Shown here: positions 26,406 through 35,720 of the stretch, one piece after another
Position numbering within the stretch: the first letter of the stretch is position 1
Layout of the letters: each line of letters starts with the position of its first letter
Notes under the pieces: generated by a model
What the model was told of the DNA's origin: nothing
Database searches by the model: none
Seen by the model: the letters and a program-made list of their open reading frames with translations, nothing else
Program-made: the position numbers and the translations under genes
Source of the DNA: Psychrobacillus psychrodurans
Lineage (GTDB): Bacteria; Bacillota; Bacilli; Bacillales_A; Planococcaceae
Assembly (NCBI RefSeq): GCF_027563345.1
Contig: NZ_JAMKBK010000005.1
Direction: 5' to 3' (one strand)
DNA length: 64,000 nt

Positions 26406-27869
26406 ATGACGTTATTTAATCGCTCATCGAAAGAATTACAAGGGCTTATACATAATAAAGAAGTTTCTTTAGTGGATTTGACAAACGAAGCTTTTGCACG
26501 TGTAGAAAAACTTGATGGCGAAGTAGAAGCCTTCTTAGCTTTGAATAAAGAAAAAGCATTAGAAACAGCTACAGAATTAGAAAAAATACCTTTTGAAGAA
26601 CGTGGACCATTATTCGGTTTACCGATCGGAGTAAAGGATAATATCGTAACAGAAGGATTAGAAACTACTTGTGCAAGTAAAATTTTACAAGGATTCAATC
26701 CTATTTATGATGCAACGGTTGTGAAAAAGTTACGCGAGGCTGGTATGATTACAATCGGTAAATTGAATATGGATGAATTTGCAATGGGATCTTCCAATGA
26801 AAATTCAGCCTATAAAACAACTAAAAACCCTTGGTCATTAGATCGTGTTCCTGGTGGTTCTTCAGGTGCATCAGCAGCAGCAGTAGCAGCTGGTGAGGTG
26901 CCGTTCTCGCTAGGTTCAGATACTGGTGGATCTATTCGTCAACCAGCATCCTATTGTGGTGTTGTCGGCATGAAACCTACGTATGGACGTGTTTCTCGCT
27001 TCGGTCTAGTAGCGTTTGCTTCTTCTTTAGATCAAATTGGTCCGATCACTCGCAACGTAGAAGACAATGCACTACTTCTAGAAGCAATTTCTGGAGTTGA
27101 TGCAAATGATTCTACTTCAGCAGATGTTGATGTTCCAAACTTTGTAGCAGCTTTAACAGGAGATATTAAAGGTCTTCGTATTGCTGTACCTAAAGAATAT
27201 TTAGGAGAAGGTGTAAGTGAAGCAGTTCGCCAATCTATTATGGATGCGTTGAAAGTATTAGAAGAACAGGGAGCAACTTGGGAAGAGGTTTCATTGCCAC
27301 ATTCTAAATACGCTTTAGCTACATACTATATTCTTTCATCTTCTGAGGCTTCTTCCAACCTTTCTCGTTTTGATGGAATTCGTTATGGCTTCCGTGCTGA
27401 AAACGTTGAAAACTTATTGGATCTTTATAAAGAAACTCGTGCACAAGGATTTGGTGACGAAGTTAAACGTCGTATTATGCTAGGTACTTATTCATTAAGC
27501 GCAGGTACTTACGATGCTTACTATAAAAAAGCACAGCAAGTTCGTACACTTATCAAACAAGATTTCGATAAAGTTTTAGCGGATTATGATGTAATTGTCG
27601 GACCAACGGCACCAACTCCAGCATTCAAAATTGGAGAAAACGTAGAAGATCCATTGACGATGTATGCAAATGATATTTTAACAATTCCAATTAACCTTGC
27701 AGGTGTACCAGCAATTTCTATCCCTTGTGGATTTGAAGATGGATTACCACTAGGTCTACAAATTATCGGGAATTATTTTGACGAGTCAACGATTTATCGC
27801 GTAGCACATGCTTATGAGCAATCTACTGATTTCCATAAACAAACTCCTCAGATTTGGGAGGGAAAATAA
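26406..27869 (+). CDS. gatA: Glutamyl-tRNA(Gln) amidotransferase subunit A
   Basis: The 487-aa amidase-signature subunit hydrolyses glutamine and channels ammonia to GatB. The Ser-cisSer-Lys triad is visible: Lys77 in GVKDNI, Ser152 in GGSSGAS and Ser176 in GSDTGGSIRQP. Length and motif order match other bacterial GatA proteins. AGGAGGG is upstream of the ATG and gatB starts one base after the stop. Confidence 0.97.
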   Translation: MTLFNRSSKELQGLIHNKEVSLVDLTNEAFARVEKLDGEVEAFLALNKEKALETATELEKIPFEERGPLFGLPIGVKDNIVTEGLETTCASKILQGFNPIYDATVVKKLREAGMITIGKLNMDEFAMGSSNENSAYKTTKNPWSLDRVPGGSSGASAAAVAAGEVPFSLGSDTGGSIRQPASYCGVVGMKPTYGRVSRFGLVAFASSLDQIGPITRNVEDNALLLEAISGVDANDSTSADVDVPNFVAALTGDIKGLRIAVPKEYLGEGVSEAVRQSIMDALKVLEEQGATWEEVSLPHSKYALATYYILSSSEASSNLSRFDGIRYGFRAENVENLLDLYKETRAQGFGDEVKRRIMLGTYSLSAGTYDAYYKKAQQVRTLIKQDFDKVLADYDVIVGPTAPTPAFKIGENVEDPLTMYANDILTIPINLAGVPAISIPCGFEDGLPLGLQIIGNYFDESTIYRVAHAYEQSTDFHKQTPQIWEGK

Positions 27870-27870
27870 C

Positions 27871-29298
27871 ATGAACTTTGAAACAGTTATTGGATTAGAA
27901 GTACACGTAGAGTTAAAAACTAACTCGAAAATCTTCTCATCAGCACCTAATCATTTTGGGGCTGAACCAAACACAAACACAACAGTAATAGACCTAGGAT
28001 ACCCGGGTGTATTACCTGTATTGAATAAAAACGTAGTCGATTTTGCAATGCGTGCAGCACTTGCGTTAAATATGGAAATCGAGCAGAATACGAAGTTTGA
28101 CCGTAAAAACTATTTCTATCCAGATAATCCGAAAGCATATCAAATTTCACAATTTGATAAACCAATCGGTAAAAATGGTTGGGTTGAAATTGAAGTAAAC
28201 GGTGAGAAAAAACGTATTGGAATTACTCGTCTTCATATGGAAGAAGATGCTGGGAAACTTTCCCATGCAGATGGATATTCTTTAGTTGACTTTAACCGTC
28301 AAGGAACTCCGCTAGTTGAAATCGTTTCAGAACCAGATATCCGTACACCTGAGGAAGCTTATGCTTACTTAGAAAAAGTAAAATCTATTATCCAATATAC
28401 AGACGTTTCAGATTGTAAAATGGAAGAAGGATCTTTACGCTGTGATGCGAATATTTCTATTCGCCCTTATGGTCAAGAAGAATTTGGTACTAAAACTGAG
28501 TTGAAAAACTTAAACTCGTTCAACTTTGTACGTAGAGGACTAGAGCACGAAGAAGTTCGTCAAGCAGAAGTATTATCTGCTGGTGGAATCATTGAACAAG
28601 AAACTCGTCGCTATGATGAGAAAACTGGTAAAACGATTCTTATGCGCGTTAAAGAAGGTACGGACGATTATCGTTATTTCCCAGAGCCAGATTTGGTGGA
28701 TCTTGTAATTGATGATGCATGGTTAGAACGTGTACGCTCAGAAATCCCAGAGCTACCAGATGCTCGCAAACAACGTTATATAGAAGAGTTAGGGTTATCT
28801 CCATACGATGCACATGTATTAACATTATCTAAGGATATGGCTAACTTCTTTGAAGCAACTATTGCTGATGGAGCTGACGTAAAACTATCTGCTAACTGGA
28901 TGATGGGTGAGGTTTCTGCATACTTAAACGCAGACCAAAAAGAATTGAAGGATATAGAACTAACTCCTGCTAATCTTTCTGGAATGATTAAATTGATCTC
29001 GGATGGTACTATCTCATCAAAAATCGCGAAAAAAGTTTTCAAAGAGCTTGCTGACAACGGTGGAGACGCTGCAGAAGTCGTAAAAGCTAAAGGCTTAGTA
29101 CAAATTTCTGACGAAGGCGCCCTACGCGAAATCGTAACAGCAACACTTGATGCTAATCCGCAATCTATCGAAGACTTCAAAAACGGGAAAGACCGTGCAA
29201 TCGGCTTCCTAGTTGGACAAATCATGAAAGCAACAAAAGGCCAAGCAAATCCGCCTCTTGTTAACAAAATCTTGAACGAAGAAATCGTAAAACGCTAA
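27871..29298 (+). CDS. gatB: Asp/Glu-tRNA amidotransferase subunit B
   Basis: The 475-aa kinase and tRNA-binding subunit of GatCAB phosphorylates the misacylated Glu and transfers ammonia. ETVIGLEVHVELKT at the N-terminus, GYPGVLPVLN, FDRKNYFYPDNPKAYQISQ and the KDYRYFPEPDL-like segment DDYRYFPEPDL are family signatures; the C-terminal YqeY-like tail ends VGQIMKATKGQANP. ATG 27871 follows GGGAGGG by about 9 bp. A terminator and then a large repeat array come after it. Confidence 0.97.
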   Translation: MNFETVIGLEVHVELKTNSKIFSSAPNHFGAEPNTNTTVIDLGYPGVLPVLNKNVVDFAMRAALALNMEIEQNTKFDRKNYFYPDNPKAYQISQFDKPIGKNGWVEIEVNGEKKRIGITRLHMEEDAGKLSHADGYSLVDFNRQGTPLVEIVSEPDIRTPEEAYAYLEKVKSIIQYTDVSDCKMEEGSLRCDANISIRPYGQEEFGTKTELKNLNSFNFVRRGLEHEEVRQAEVLSAGGIIEQETRRYDEKTGKTILMRVKEGTDDYRYFPEPDLVDLVIDDAWLERVRSEIPELPDARKQRYIEELGLSPYDAHVLTLSKDMANFFEATIADGADVKLSANWMMGEVSAYLNADQKELKDIELTPANLSGMIKLISDGTISSKIAKKVFKELADNGGDAAEVVKAKGLVQISDEGALREIVTATLDANPQSIEDFKNGKDRAIGFLVGQIMKATKGQANPPLVNKILNEEIVKR

Positions 29299-29303
29299 TA
29301 CTC

Positions 29304-29336
29304 AAGGATGCCCATTTCATTTGGGCATCCTTTTTT
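29304..29336 (+). terminator. Terminator of gatCAB
   Basis: AAGGATGCCCA, loop TTTCATT, TGGGCATCCTT, followed by T residues. Confidence 0.93.
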
Positions 29337-29349
29337 CTATGAAAGTATC

Positions 29350-30427
29350 CGCTCCCGAGCGCAAGTAAACCCCAATAAGGAAGCTTTTCACAAAGGCGAA
29401 AAGCTAAGAGCATATAAATCTTCCAGATAATCCCGTTTAGCAAGTAAAAGCATATACTCCGCAAGTAAACTGGTCCCGAGCGCAAGTATCTAGCCAACTC
29501 CGCAAGTAACACCACCCTGAGGGCAAGTAAAGCCCAATAAGGAAGCTTTTCGCCAAGGCGAAAAGCTATTAGCATATAAATCTTCCAGATAATCCCGTTT
29601 AGCAAGTAAAAGCATCAACGCCGCAAGTATACTGGTCCCGAGCGCAAGAATATAGCCAACTCCGCAAGTAACACCACCTCGAGCGCAAGTAAAGCCCATC
29701 TCTCCGCAAGTAAATCCAAATAAGGAAGCTTTTCGCCAAGGCGAAAAGCTATTAGCATTTAAATCTTCCAGATAATCCCGTTTAGCAAGTAAAAGCATCA
29801 ACTCCGCAAGTAAACTGGTCCCGAGCGCAAGTATCTCACTAACTCCGCAAGTAACACCACCCTGAGGGCAAGTAAAGCCCATCCCACCGCAAGTAAATTC
29901 AAATAATGAAGCTTTTCGCCAAGGCGAAAAGCTAAGAGCATTTAAATCTTCCAGATAATCCCGTTTAGCAAGTAAAAGCATATACTCCGCAAGTAAACTG
30001 GTCCCGAGCGCAAGTATCTAACCAACTTCGCAAGTAAATCCACCTCGAGCGCAAGTAAACCCCAATAAGGAAGCTTTTCACCAAGGCGAAAAGCTAAGTG
30101 CATTTAAATCTTCCAGATAATTCCGTTAAGCAAGTAAAAGCATCAACTCCGCAAGTAAACTGGTCCCGAGCGCAAGTATCTAACCAACTTCGCAAGTAAC
30201 ACCACCTCGAGCGCAAGTAAAGCCCATCCCACCGCAAGTAAAGCCCAATAAGGAAGCTTTTCACCAAGGCGAAAAGCTAAGTGCATTTAAATCTTCCAGA
30301 TAATCCCGTTTAGCAAGTAAAAGTATCAACTCCGCAAGTATACTGGTCCCGAGCGCAAGTATCTAACCAACTCCGCAAGTAAATCCACCTCGAGTGCAAG
30401 TAAACCCCATCCCACCGCAAGTAAAAC
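29350..30427 (-). repeat. Array of 35 phased GCAAGTA cores with hairpin intervals
   Basis: On the + strand GCAAGTA (reverse complement of the core at 12.6-13.1 kb) occurs 34 times plus one GCAAGAA. Clusters of five or six begin at 29440, 29602, 29785, 29968, 30130 and 30313, with one lone copy at 29361. Steps inside a cluster are 21, 21, 20, 21 and, when six are present, 21 bp. The interval from the last core of a cluster to the first of the next is always 79 bp. It carries the hairpin AGCTTTTCGCC-AA-GGCGAAAAGCT or a close variant, then ATCTTCCAGATAATCCCGTT. Unit lengths are 162 or 183 bp, differing by one 21-bp step. Orientation is called minus so that TACTTGC reads forward. Confidence 0.95.
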
Positions 30428-30597
30428 CCACTTATAGAAGGTTTTTCTTATATATAATCGGTGCTCTCTCGTATAGCATACAAGCCTCTCATTCACCCAT
30501 ATTTTAGGGATACAAAAACTAAATAGTATTATTTCCATGTGTGTTGATGCTATGATGAAAGAATATTTTAATTAATACGTAATGGGGAGTATGCAAA

Positions 30598-31227
30598 GTG
30601 GAGTTATGTTTTATTGGTGGTGGGCATGTTTTAAAAGGTGAGTTGGATGAAGTATTTGAAGAATTGTCGAAGAGGATTAAACCAAATTCGAAAATTTTAG
30701 TAGTTCCTTTTGCAACGGAAGTTTCAAAGTATGATAGCTGGATGGAAAGTCTAATACAAGTTTTCTCTAACATTTCAAATGTGAGACTAGATTTATTACA
30801 TGAGGAACTTTCCACAAAAGAAATGGTTTCGATGATAAATGAGAGTGATGTTCTATATTTAATAGGTGGCAGACCAGAAAAGTTACTCAAGATAATCGAA
30901 GAAAAAGAACTTTCTTCAAGCATTAGAAATTATCCTAGGTTACAAATTGGTTATAGTGCAGGTGCTTTGGCATTTTGCCGGGAATGTATTTTAACTAAAG
31001 ACGATGATTATCCTGAGTTATTAGTGATAAAAGGTTTAGGTTTAGTAGACTTTAGTGTGGAGGTACATTATAACGAAGCATCTGATGATGAATTATTTGC
31101 ACTTTCCACTGAACGTACTATTTATGCTCTCCCAGATGGAAGTGCCATTTTTTATAAGGATGGAGAAATACATAAAAAAGTGAATGACGTTATTTTATTT
31201 CAAGCGAAGAAGAAATCAATAGTATAA
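30598..31227 (+). CDS. Peptidase S51 family protein
   Basis: A 209-aa cytoplasmic protein of the dipeptidase E/cyanophycinase-like S51 family. The nucleophile elbow GYSAGA places Ser120 as catalytic serine, LYLIGGRPEKL is the conserved glycine-rich segment before it, and VEVHYNE gives a candidate catalytic His. The GTG start has GGGGAG 8 bp upstream. It stands alone behind the large repeat array. The substrate is unknown; family members cleave Asp-X dipeptides or cyanophycin, but the short length suggests a small-peptide substrate. Confidence 0.8.
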   Translation: MELCFIGGGHVLKGELDEVFEELSKRIKPNSKILVVPFATEVSKYDSWMESLIQVFSNISNVRLDLLHEELSTKEMVSMINESDVLYLIGGRPEKLLKIIEEKELSSSIRNYPRLQIGYSAGALAFCRECILTKDDDYPELLVIKGLGLVDFSVEVHYNEASDDELFALSTERTIYALPDGSAIFYKDGEIHKKVNDVILFQAKKKSIV

Positions 31228-31305
31228 AAAGGTTATGGAATAGTCTAGCTTGTTTGAATAACGATTGAAAACGAAGTATACTTAGAAAAAAAGGAGGCAA
31301 CTCAC

Positions 31306-31869
31306 TTGTCTACAGAACAACAATATTTTGAAAATGCAAAGCCACTAACTCAATATATGGATGATATGACTACGAAGAAAGAAGAATCTTTCAGCATCTA
31401 CAATAAATTCGATGTACCCGCAGATGATGAATTTATTGAAGTATTAAAGGAAAAAACACCACATATACTAGTTATTACAGAAGACTGGTGTGGCGATGCG
31501 ATGATGAATAATGCTATTTTACGTAAAATTGCAGAGGCTGCTAATATTGAAGTACGTGCTGTTTATCGCGATGAAAACTTGGATTTAATAGATCAGCATT
31601 TAACAAATGGTGGCCGTTCAATTCCTGTTTATTTGTTGTTAAATAGAGATGGTGAAGTGGTTTCTAAATGGGGTCCACGCGCAGAGTTAGTTCAACAGTT
31701 TGTAATGGATGGTAGAGCAAAGTTTCCTGCAAAAGAAGATCCTTCTTTTGAGGAAATACAAAAAGAATTTTATGCGCAAATGACTAATGAGTTTATCAGC
31801 AATCAGGAATTTCATCTAGCTGTATATGAAGGTATACGTAATACTTGGATTCAAGCACTACAAAAATAA
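31306..31869 (+). CDS. Thioredoxin-fold family protein
   Basis: The 187-aa product has a thioredoxin-like core with VITEDWCGDAMMN at residues 56-68, a beta-strand EVRAVYRDENLDLI, and cis-proline context GGRSIPVYLLLN. The active site is WCGD with one Cys instead of the usual CxxC, so classical disulfide exchange is unlikely. The TTG start has AAGGAGG 8 bp upstream. No signal peptide is seen, so it is cytoplasmic. Similar one-Cys proteins are common in Bacillus; the role is unknown. Confidence 0.8.
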   Translation: MSTEQQYFENAKPLTQYMDDMTTKKEESFSIYNKFDVPADDEFIEVLKEKTPHILVITEDWCGDAMMNNAILRKIAEAANIEVRAVYRDENLDLIDQHLTNGGRSIPVYLLLNRDGEVVSKWGPRAELVQQFVMDGRAKFPAKEDPSFEEIQKEFYAQMTNEFISNQEFHLAVYEGIRNTWIQALQK

Positions 31870-31996
31870 AATATTTCTAACCACATTCCTAAAGGAGTCG
31901 GCTAGAGTCGACTCTTTTAATAGTGTCATGGAACTTTTTGTAATGATGTATAGTCTTTATGAGAAGTAAGTATTGTGAAGCAGAAAGGAAATAAGT

Positions 31997-32908
31997 ATGA
32001 AACGTGCAAGAATTATCTATAATCCAACTTCCGGAAGAGAGTTATTTAAAAAACATTTACCAGAGGTTTTGGAAAGCTTAGAGATCGCTGGATATGAAAC
32101 ATCATGTCATGCGACCACAGCTGAAGGAGATGCCATCGAGGCAGCGAAGAAGGCGGTAGAAAATGGCTTTGATATTATCATTGCATCTGGAGGAGATGGA
32201 ACGCTTAATGAGGTAGTTGCAGGTGTAAGTGAATTTGAGAAACGTCCTAAAATTGGGCTAATTCCGATGGGAACGACAAATGACTTTGCTAGAGCTGTTC
32301 ATATTCCAAGAGACATAAAAAAAGCAGTGGATATTATTATTAAAGGTGATTCGATTCCAGTGGACGTAGGCTTAGTTAATGATCGCTATTTTATCAATAT
32401 TGCTGGTGGCGGTCGAATTACGGAACTTACTTACGAAGTACCGAGCAAACTTAAAACGATGCTTGGGCAGCTTGCCTATTATTTAAAAGGTATAGAGATG
32501 CTTCCATCGATCAACGCAACAAAGGTTAGAATTGAATATGATGGGGAAGTATTTGAGGACGAAGTAATGATGTTCTTAGTTGGTTTAACGAATTCAGTAG
32601 GTGGATTTGAAAAACTTGCTCCAAATTCGAGTATTAACGATGGGTTATTTTCTTTATTGATTCTAAAAAAAGTGAACATTGCTGAATTTATTCGTGTGGC
32701 GTCTTTAGCTTTACGCGGAGATCACTTAGCAGATCCACATGTTATTCATAAAAAAGCGAAACATATTAAAGTTACTTCTGATGATAAAGTTCTTCTTAAC
32801 CTAGACGGGGAATACGGAGGGACTATTCCTGCAACATTCCAAAATTTATATAGACATATAGAGGTCTTTGTTCCAATCGATGAAATTCGAGAACAGGATA
32901 GACCGTAA
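31997..32908 (+). CDS. dgkB: Diacylglycerol kinase DgkB
   Basis: The 303-aa lipid kinase of the DAGK catalytic domain family returns diacylglycerol to phosphatidic acid, needed when lipoteichoic acid is made. GGDGTLNEV at residues 65-73 is the nucleotide-binding motif, IGLIPMGTTNDFARA follows, and ILLNLDGEY-like VLLNLDGEYGG near the C-terminus holds catalytic residues. B. subtilis YerQ/DgkB lies just upstream of rlmCD; here the cyd operon and two more genes have been inserted between them. Confidence 0.93.
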   Translation: MKRARIIYNPTSGRELFKKHLPEVLESLEIAGYETSCHATTAEGDAIEAAKKAVENGFDIIIASGGDGTLNEVVAGVSEFEKRPKIGLIPMGTTNDFARAVHIPRDIKKAVDIIIKGDSIPVDVGLVNDRYFINIAGGGRITELTYEVPSKLKTMLGQLAYYLKGIEMLPSINATKVRIEYDGEVFEDEVMMFLVGLTNSVGGFEKLAPNSSINDGLFSLLILKKVNIAEFIRVASLALRGDHLADPHVIHKKAKHIKVTSDDKVLLNLDGEYGGTIPATFQNLYRHIEVFVPIDEIREQDRP

Positions 32909-32910
32909 GC

Positions 32911-32943
32911 AAAAGCTCAGCATTATAAATGTTGAGCTTTTTT
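32911..32943 (+). terminator. Terminator after dgkB
   Basis: AAAAGCTCAGCAT, loop TATA, AATGTTGAGCTTTT, followed by T residues. Confidence 0.88.
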
Positions 32944-33070
32944 GTATGAAATTTTAAACCATAGAAAATCAAAAATCCCTGTCTTGCTATCATAATTTTG
33001 TATTACCTTCATAATAATAAAGTTCAATAACTTTAATTTTGGGTATTATGTAGGTAAAGGGGTGAAGCAC

Positions 33071-33166
33071 ATGTATAAGAAACAGGAAAAGTATTTAATG
33101 TGGCTTGCTTTTATTGTGGCAGGAATCATGATGCTATCGATTGCGGGGAGAATATTTGGTAATTAG
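33071..33166 (+). CDS. 31-aa single-span membrane protein upstream of cydA
   Basis: A small frame starts at ATG 33071 behind AAAGGGGTGA and ends at TAG 33164-33166, 12 bp before cydA. It encodes MYKKQEKYLMWLAFIVAGIM followed by MLSIAGRIFGN: a basic N-terminus and one transmembrane helix. The strong ribosome site and tight spacing to cydA suggest it is translated and cotranscribed with the oxidase. It could be a small accessory subunit or a leader. I do not recognise the family. Confidence 0.6.
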   Translation: MYKKQEKYLMWLAFIVAGIMMLSIAGRIFGN

Positions 33167-33178
33167 AAAGGGGGAAGA

Positions 33179-34525
33179 ATGATGAATGAAGAATCCGTAT
33201 TTTTTAGTCGCGTACTAACCGAATTGACCTTATCGTTTCATATTATTTACGCAACTATTGGTGTTGGTGTTCCTTTAATGATTATGATAGCCCAATGGGT
33301 AGGTATTAAAAAGAATGATGAACATTACATATTACTAGCACGAAGATGGGCGAGAGGATTCGTAATTACTGTTGCAGTTGGTGTAGTGACTGGAACAGCG
33401 ATTGGTATGCAACTTTCTTTACTCTGGCCGAACTTTATGGAACTAGCGGGAAATATTATTGCCCTTCCACTATTTATGGAGACATTTGCTTTCTTTTTTG
33501 AAGCTATTTTCCTAGGAATTTACTTATACACATGGGATCGATTTGAGAATCAAAAGAAGCACCTTCTGTTACTTATTCCAGTAGCTGTTGGAGCATCATT
33601 TTCCGCTGTTTTTATCACAATCGTAAATGCATTTATGAATGCACCCCAAGGGTTTGATGTATTAAACGGAGAGTTAGTGAATATTAGCCCACTTCTAGCT
33701 ATGTTCAATCCTGCTATGCCAACAAAGGTAGCACATGTAGTAGTGACTGCATATATGACGTCTGCATTTGTGTTAGCGGCAATTGCAGCTTTCCGTTTAT
33801 TGAAAGGCTCGAATCATATATATCATAAAAAAGCATTATTCTTAACAATGAAGGTTGGCTTAGTATTCTCAATTGCTACTGCTATTATTGGTGACTTTTC
33901 AGGGAAATATTTAGCTGAATATCAGCCAGAAAAGTTAGCAGCTGCGGAATGGCATTTTGAAACGGAAGAAAGTGCACCACTAATTTTATATGGAATCTTA
34001 GATGATGGAGAAGTGAAGTATGCGATAGAAATACCTTTTGCTTTAAGCATTCTAGCGCATTTTAATCCGACTGCAGAAGTAATTGGTTTAGATCAGTTCC
34101 CTGCAGATGAAACACCACCGTTATATATCCACTATCTTTTCGATATTATGGTGACGATTGGTATGTCGATGGTAGTACTTTCGGGATTATACTGGCTAGG
34201 TACGAAGCTAAAATGGGCATTTGTTAACTCCAAGTGGTATCGTTGGCTCATTGTTCTAGGTGGACCGGCATCAATTATAGCGATTGAAGCAGGATGGTGG
34301 CTTGCAGAAGTCGGAAGGCAGCCTTGGATTCTAAGAGGTATTATGCGAGTCGAAGATGCTGCAACGACCAGTCCCCATGTGGATATTATGCTCATACTAT
34401 TTGCAGGACTGTACTTGGTACTTGGTGTCGGAAGTATTGTAGTTTTAACGCGCATGTTTAGGAAAAACCCAGTTGAACAGGAAATAGAGGATAGACATGT
34501 AGAAAAAGGCGGTGATATATTATGA
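33179..34525 (+). CDS. cydA: Cytochrome bd quinol oxidase subunit I
   Basis: The 448-aa polytopic membrane subunit carries the haems and oxidises quinol with oxygen as acceptor. SFHIIYATIGVGVPLM near the N-terminus holds a haem-ligand His, FMETFAFFFEAIFLGIYLYT is a conserved helix, and the VGRQPWILRG segment carries the GRQPW signature. The quinol loop is short, as in the Geobacillus/YthA-type enzymes. Start may be ATG 33179 or ATG 33182. It overlaps cydB by 4 bp. Confidence 0.95.
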   Translation: MMNEESVFFSRVLTELTLSFHIIYATIGVGVPLMIMIAQWVGIKKNDEHYILLARRWARGFVITVAVGVVTGTAIGMQLSLLWPNFMELAGNIIALPLFMETFAFFFEAIFLGIYLYTWDRFENQKKHLLLLIPVAVGASFSAVFITIVNAFMNAPQGFDVLNGELVNISPLLAMFNPAMPTKVAHVVVTAYMTSAFVLAAIAAFRLLKGSNHIYHKKALFLTMKVGLVFSIATAIIGDFSGKYLAEYQPEKLAAAEWHFETEESAPLILYGILDDGEVKYAIEIPFALSILAHFNPTAEVIGLDQFPADETPPLYIHYLFDIMVTIGMSMVVLSGLYWLGTKLKWAFVNSKWYRWLIVLGGPASIIAIEAGWWLAEVGRQPWILRGIMRVEDAATTSPHVDIMLILFAGLYLVLGVGSIVVLTRMFRKNPVEQEIEDRHVEKGGDIL

Positions 34526-35550
34526 CATTAGAAATCATCGGAATCTTTGTGTTGTGGACATTTCTTTTTGGCTATTTGGTCGTTGCATCTATTGACTTTG
34601 GTGCAGGTTTTTTTAACGCTTACAGTTTACTCACTGGTAAGCAACGAATTCTAACGAATATTATACAGCGCTACTTGTCACCAGTTTGGGAAGTAACGAA
34701 TGTGTTTCTTGTATTTTTCTTTGTTGGCATTATCGGATTTTTCCCGAAGACTGCTTTTTATTATGGTACGACCTTACTAGTACCTGCGAGTATAGCGTTA
34801 ATATTACTTGCAATCCGTGGCTCCTACTATGCTTTTGAAACGTATGGTTCTAGAGGGCATAAGGGATATTCATTTATGTATGGTCTTGCTGGTCTATTTA
34901 TCCCAGCAGCACTTTCCATTGTATTAACTATTTCAGAGGGCGGCTTTGTTCATATGATTAATGAATCACCAACTCTCGATTATGAAGCGCTATTTACAAG
35001 TCCTCTCACATGGTCGATTGTAGTGCTAAGCCTTTCTTCTGTTTTGTATATTTCATCAGTGTTTTTGACCTGGTATGCCAATAAAGCAGGTGATTTAGAT
35101 GCAACTAGGCTGATGAGAAAGTATGCGCTCATTTGGGCACTTCCCACCATTATAACAGCGGGCGGAATTATGGTGGAGCTCCGTTCACATAATCTGGAGC
35201 ACTATGAAAATATGCTCGATATATGGTGGGCATTTGCATTGTCGTTATTGCTCTTTATCGGAACAGTATGGTTATTATGGTCGAAAAGAAGTTACGGACT
35301 GGCATTTGTGCTACTAGGAGGGCAATTCTTAATAGCGTTCTTCTCATACGGATTTGCGCATCTTCCATATTTACTGTATCCACACTTAACGATATATGAC
35401 AGCTTTACAAATGAAGCTATGGCTATTGCCTTAATTGTCGCTTTTATAGCTGGGCTTGCTCTGCTAATCCCATCGTTGTATTTATTACTAAGATTATTTT
35501 TATTCAATAAAGACTATGTACGTGGAAAAAAAGAAAATAACCACGCGTAA
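34522..35550 (+). CDS. cydB: Cytochrome bd quinol oxidase subunit II
   Basis: The 342-aa membrane subunit has about nine hydrophobic helices. Segments TFLFGYLVVASIDFGAGFFN and RYLSPVWEVTNVFLVFFFVG are characteristic of the YthB/Geobacillus CydB group. It begins inside the end of cydA (ATGA) and is followed 14 bp later by the tiny cydS, so the three form one operon. Confidence 0.93.
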   Translation: MTLEIIGIFVLWTFLFGYLVVASIDFGAGFFNAYSLLTGKQRILTNIIQRYLSPVWEVTNVFLVFFFVGIIGFFPKTAFYYGTTLLVPASIALILLAIRGSYYAFETYGSRGHKGYSFMYGLAGLFIPAALSIVLTISEGGFVHMINESPTLDYEALFTSPLTWSIVVLSLSSVLYISSVFLTWYANKAGDLDATRLMRKYALIWALPTIITAGGIMVELRSHNLEHYENMLDIWWAFALSLLLFIGTVWLLWSKRSYGLAFVLLGGQFLIAFFSYGFAHLPYLLYPHLTIYDSFTNEAMAIALIVAFIAGLALLIPSLYLLLRLFLFNKDYVRGKKENNHA

Positions 35551-35564
35551 GGAGGAGAGATTAT

Positions 35565-35669
35565 ATGACAGAGTTTATGATATTTTACGCACCATTCATC
35601 GTATTAATCGGCTCCATTATCGTAGCCTTTTGGGCTGCTTCTAGGGACGGAGCAGTGAAGGACGAATAA
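35565..35669 (+). CDS. cydS: Cytochrome bd oxidase small subunit CydS
   Basis: A 34-aa single-helix protein beginning MTEFMIFYAPFIVLIGSIIV and ending AFWAASRDGAVKDE. AAGGAGGAGA is 7-8 bp upstream of ATG 35565. Position directly after cydB, the YAP near residues 8-10 and the FW segment at the end of the helix match the CydS subunit seen in the Geobacillus bd oxidase structure, which stabilises haem b558 in CydA. Genes this short are often missed. Confidence 0.85.
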   Translation: MTEFMIFYAPFIVLIGSIIVAFWAASRDGAVKDE

Positions 35670-35674
35670 AAGGT

Positions 35675-35710
35675 AATGACCTCAATCGTATAGATTGAGG
35701 TTATTTTTTA
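35675..35710 (+). terminator. Terminator of the cyd operon
   Basis: GACCTCAATC, loop GTATA, GATTGAGGTT, then ATTTTTT. Confidence 0.88.
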
Positions 35711-35720
35711 TATTGAGGAT

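Noticed and set aside
29490..29981. 163-aa minus-strand reading frame over the array
   Set aside because: Array steps (21, 162, 183 bp) are multiples of three, so an open frame arises automatically and repeats itself. It has no ribosome site and the equivalent 194-bp array cannot be coding.
29350..30427. CRISPR array
   Set aside because: The repeated unit is a 7-bp core with 13-14 bp intervals that are reused between tandem units; true CRISPR repeats are 23-50 bp with unique spacers of similar length, and no cas gene is present.
32944..33070. Rex (redox repressor) box upstream of cydA
   Set aside because: No TTGTGAA-N4-TTCACAA-like palindrome is present in the leader.
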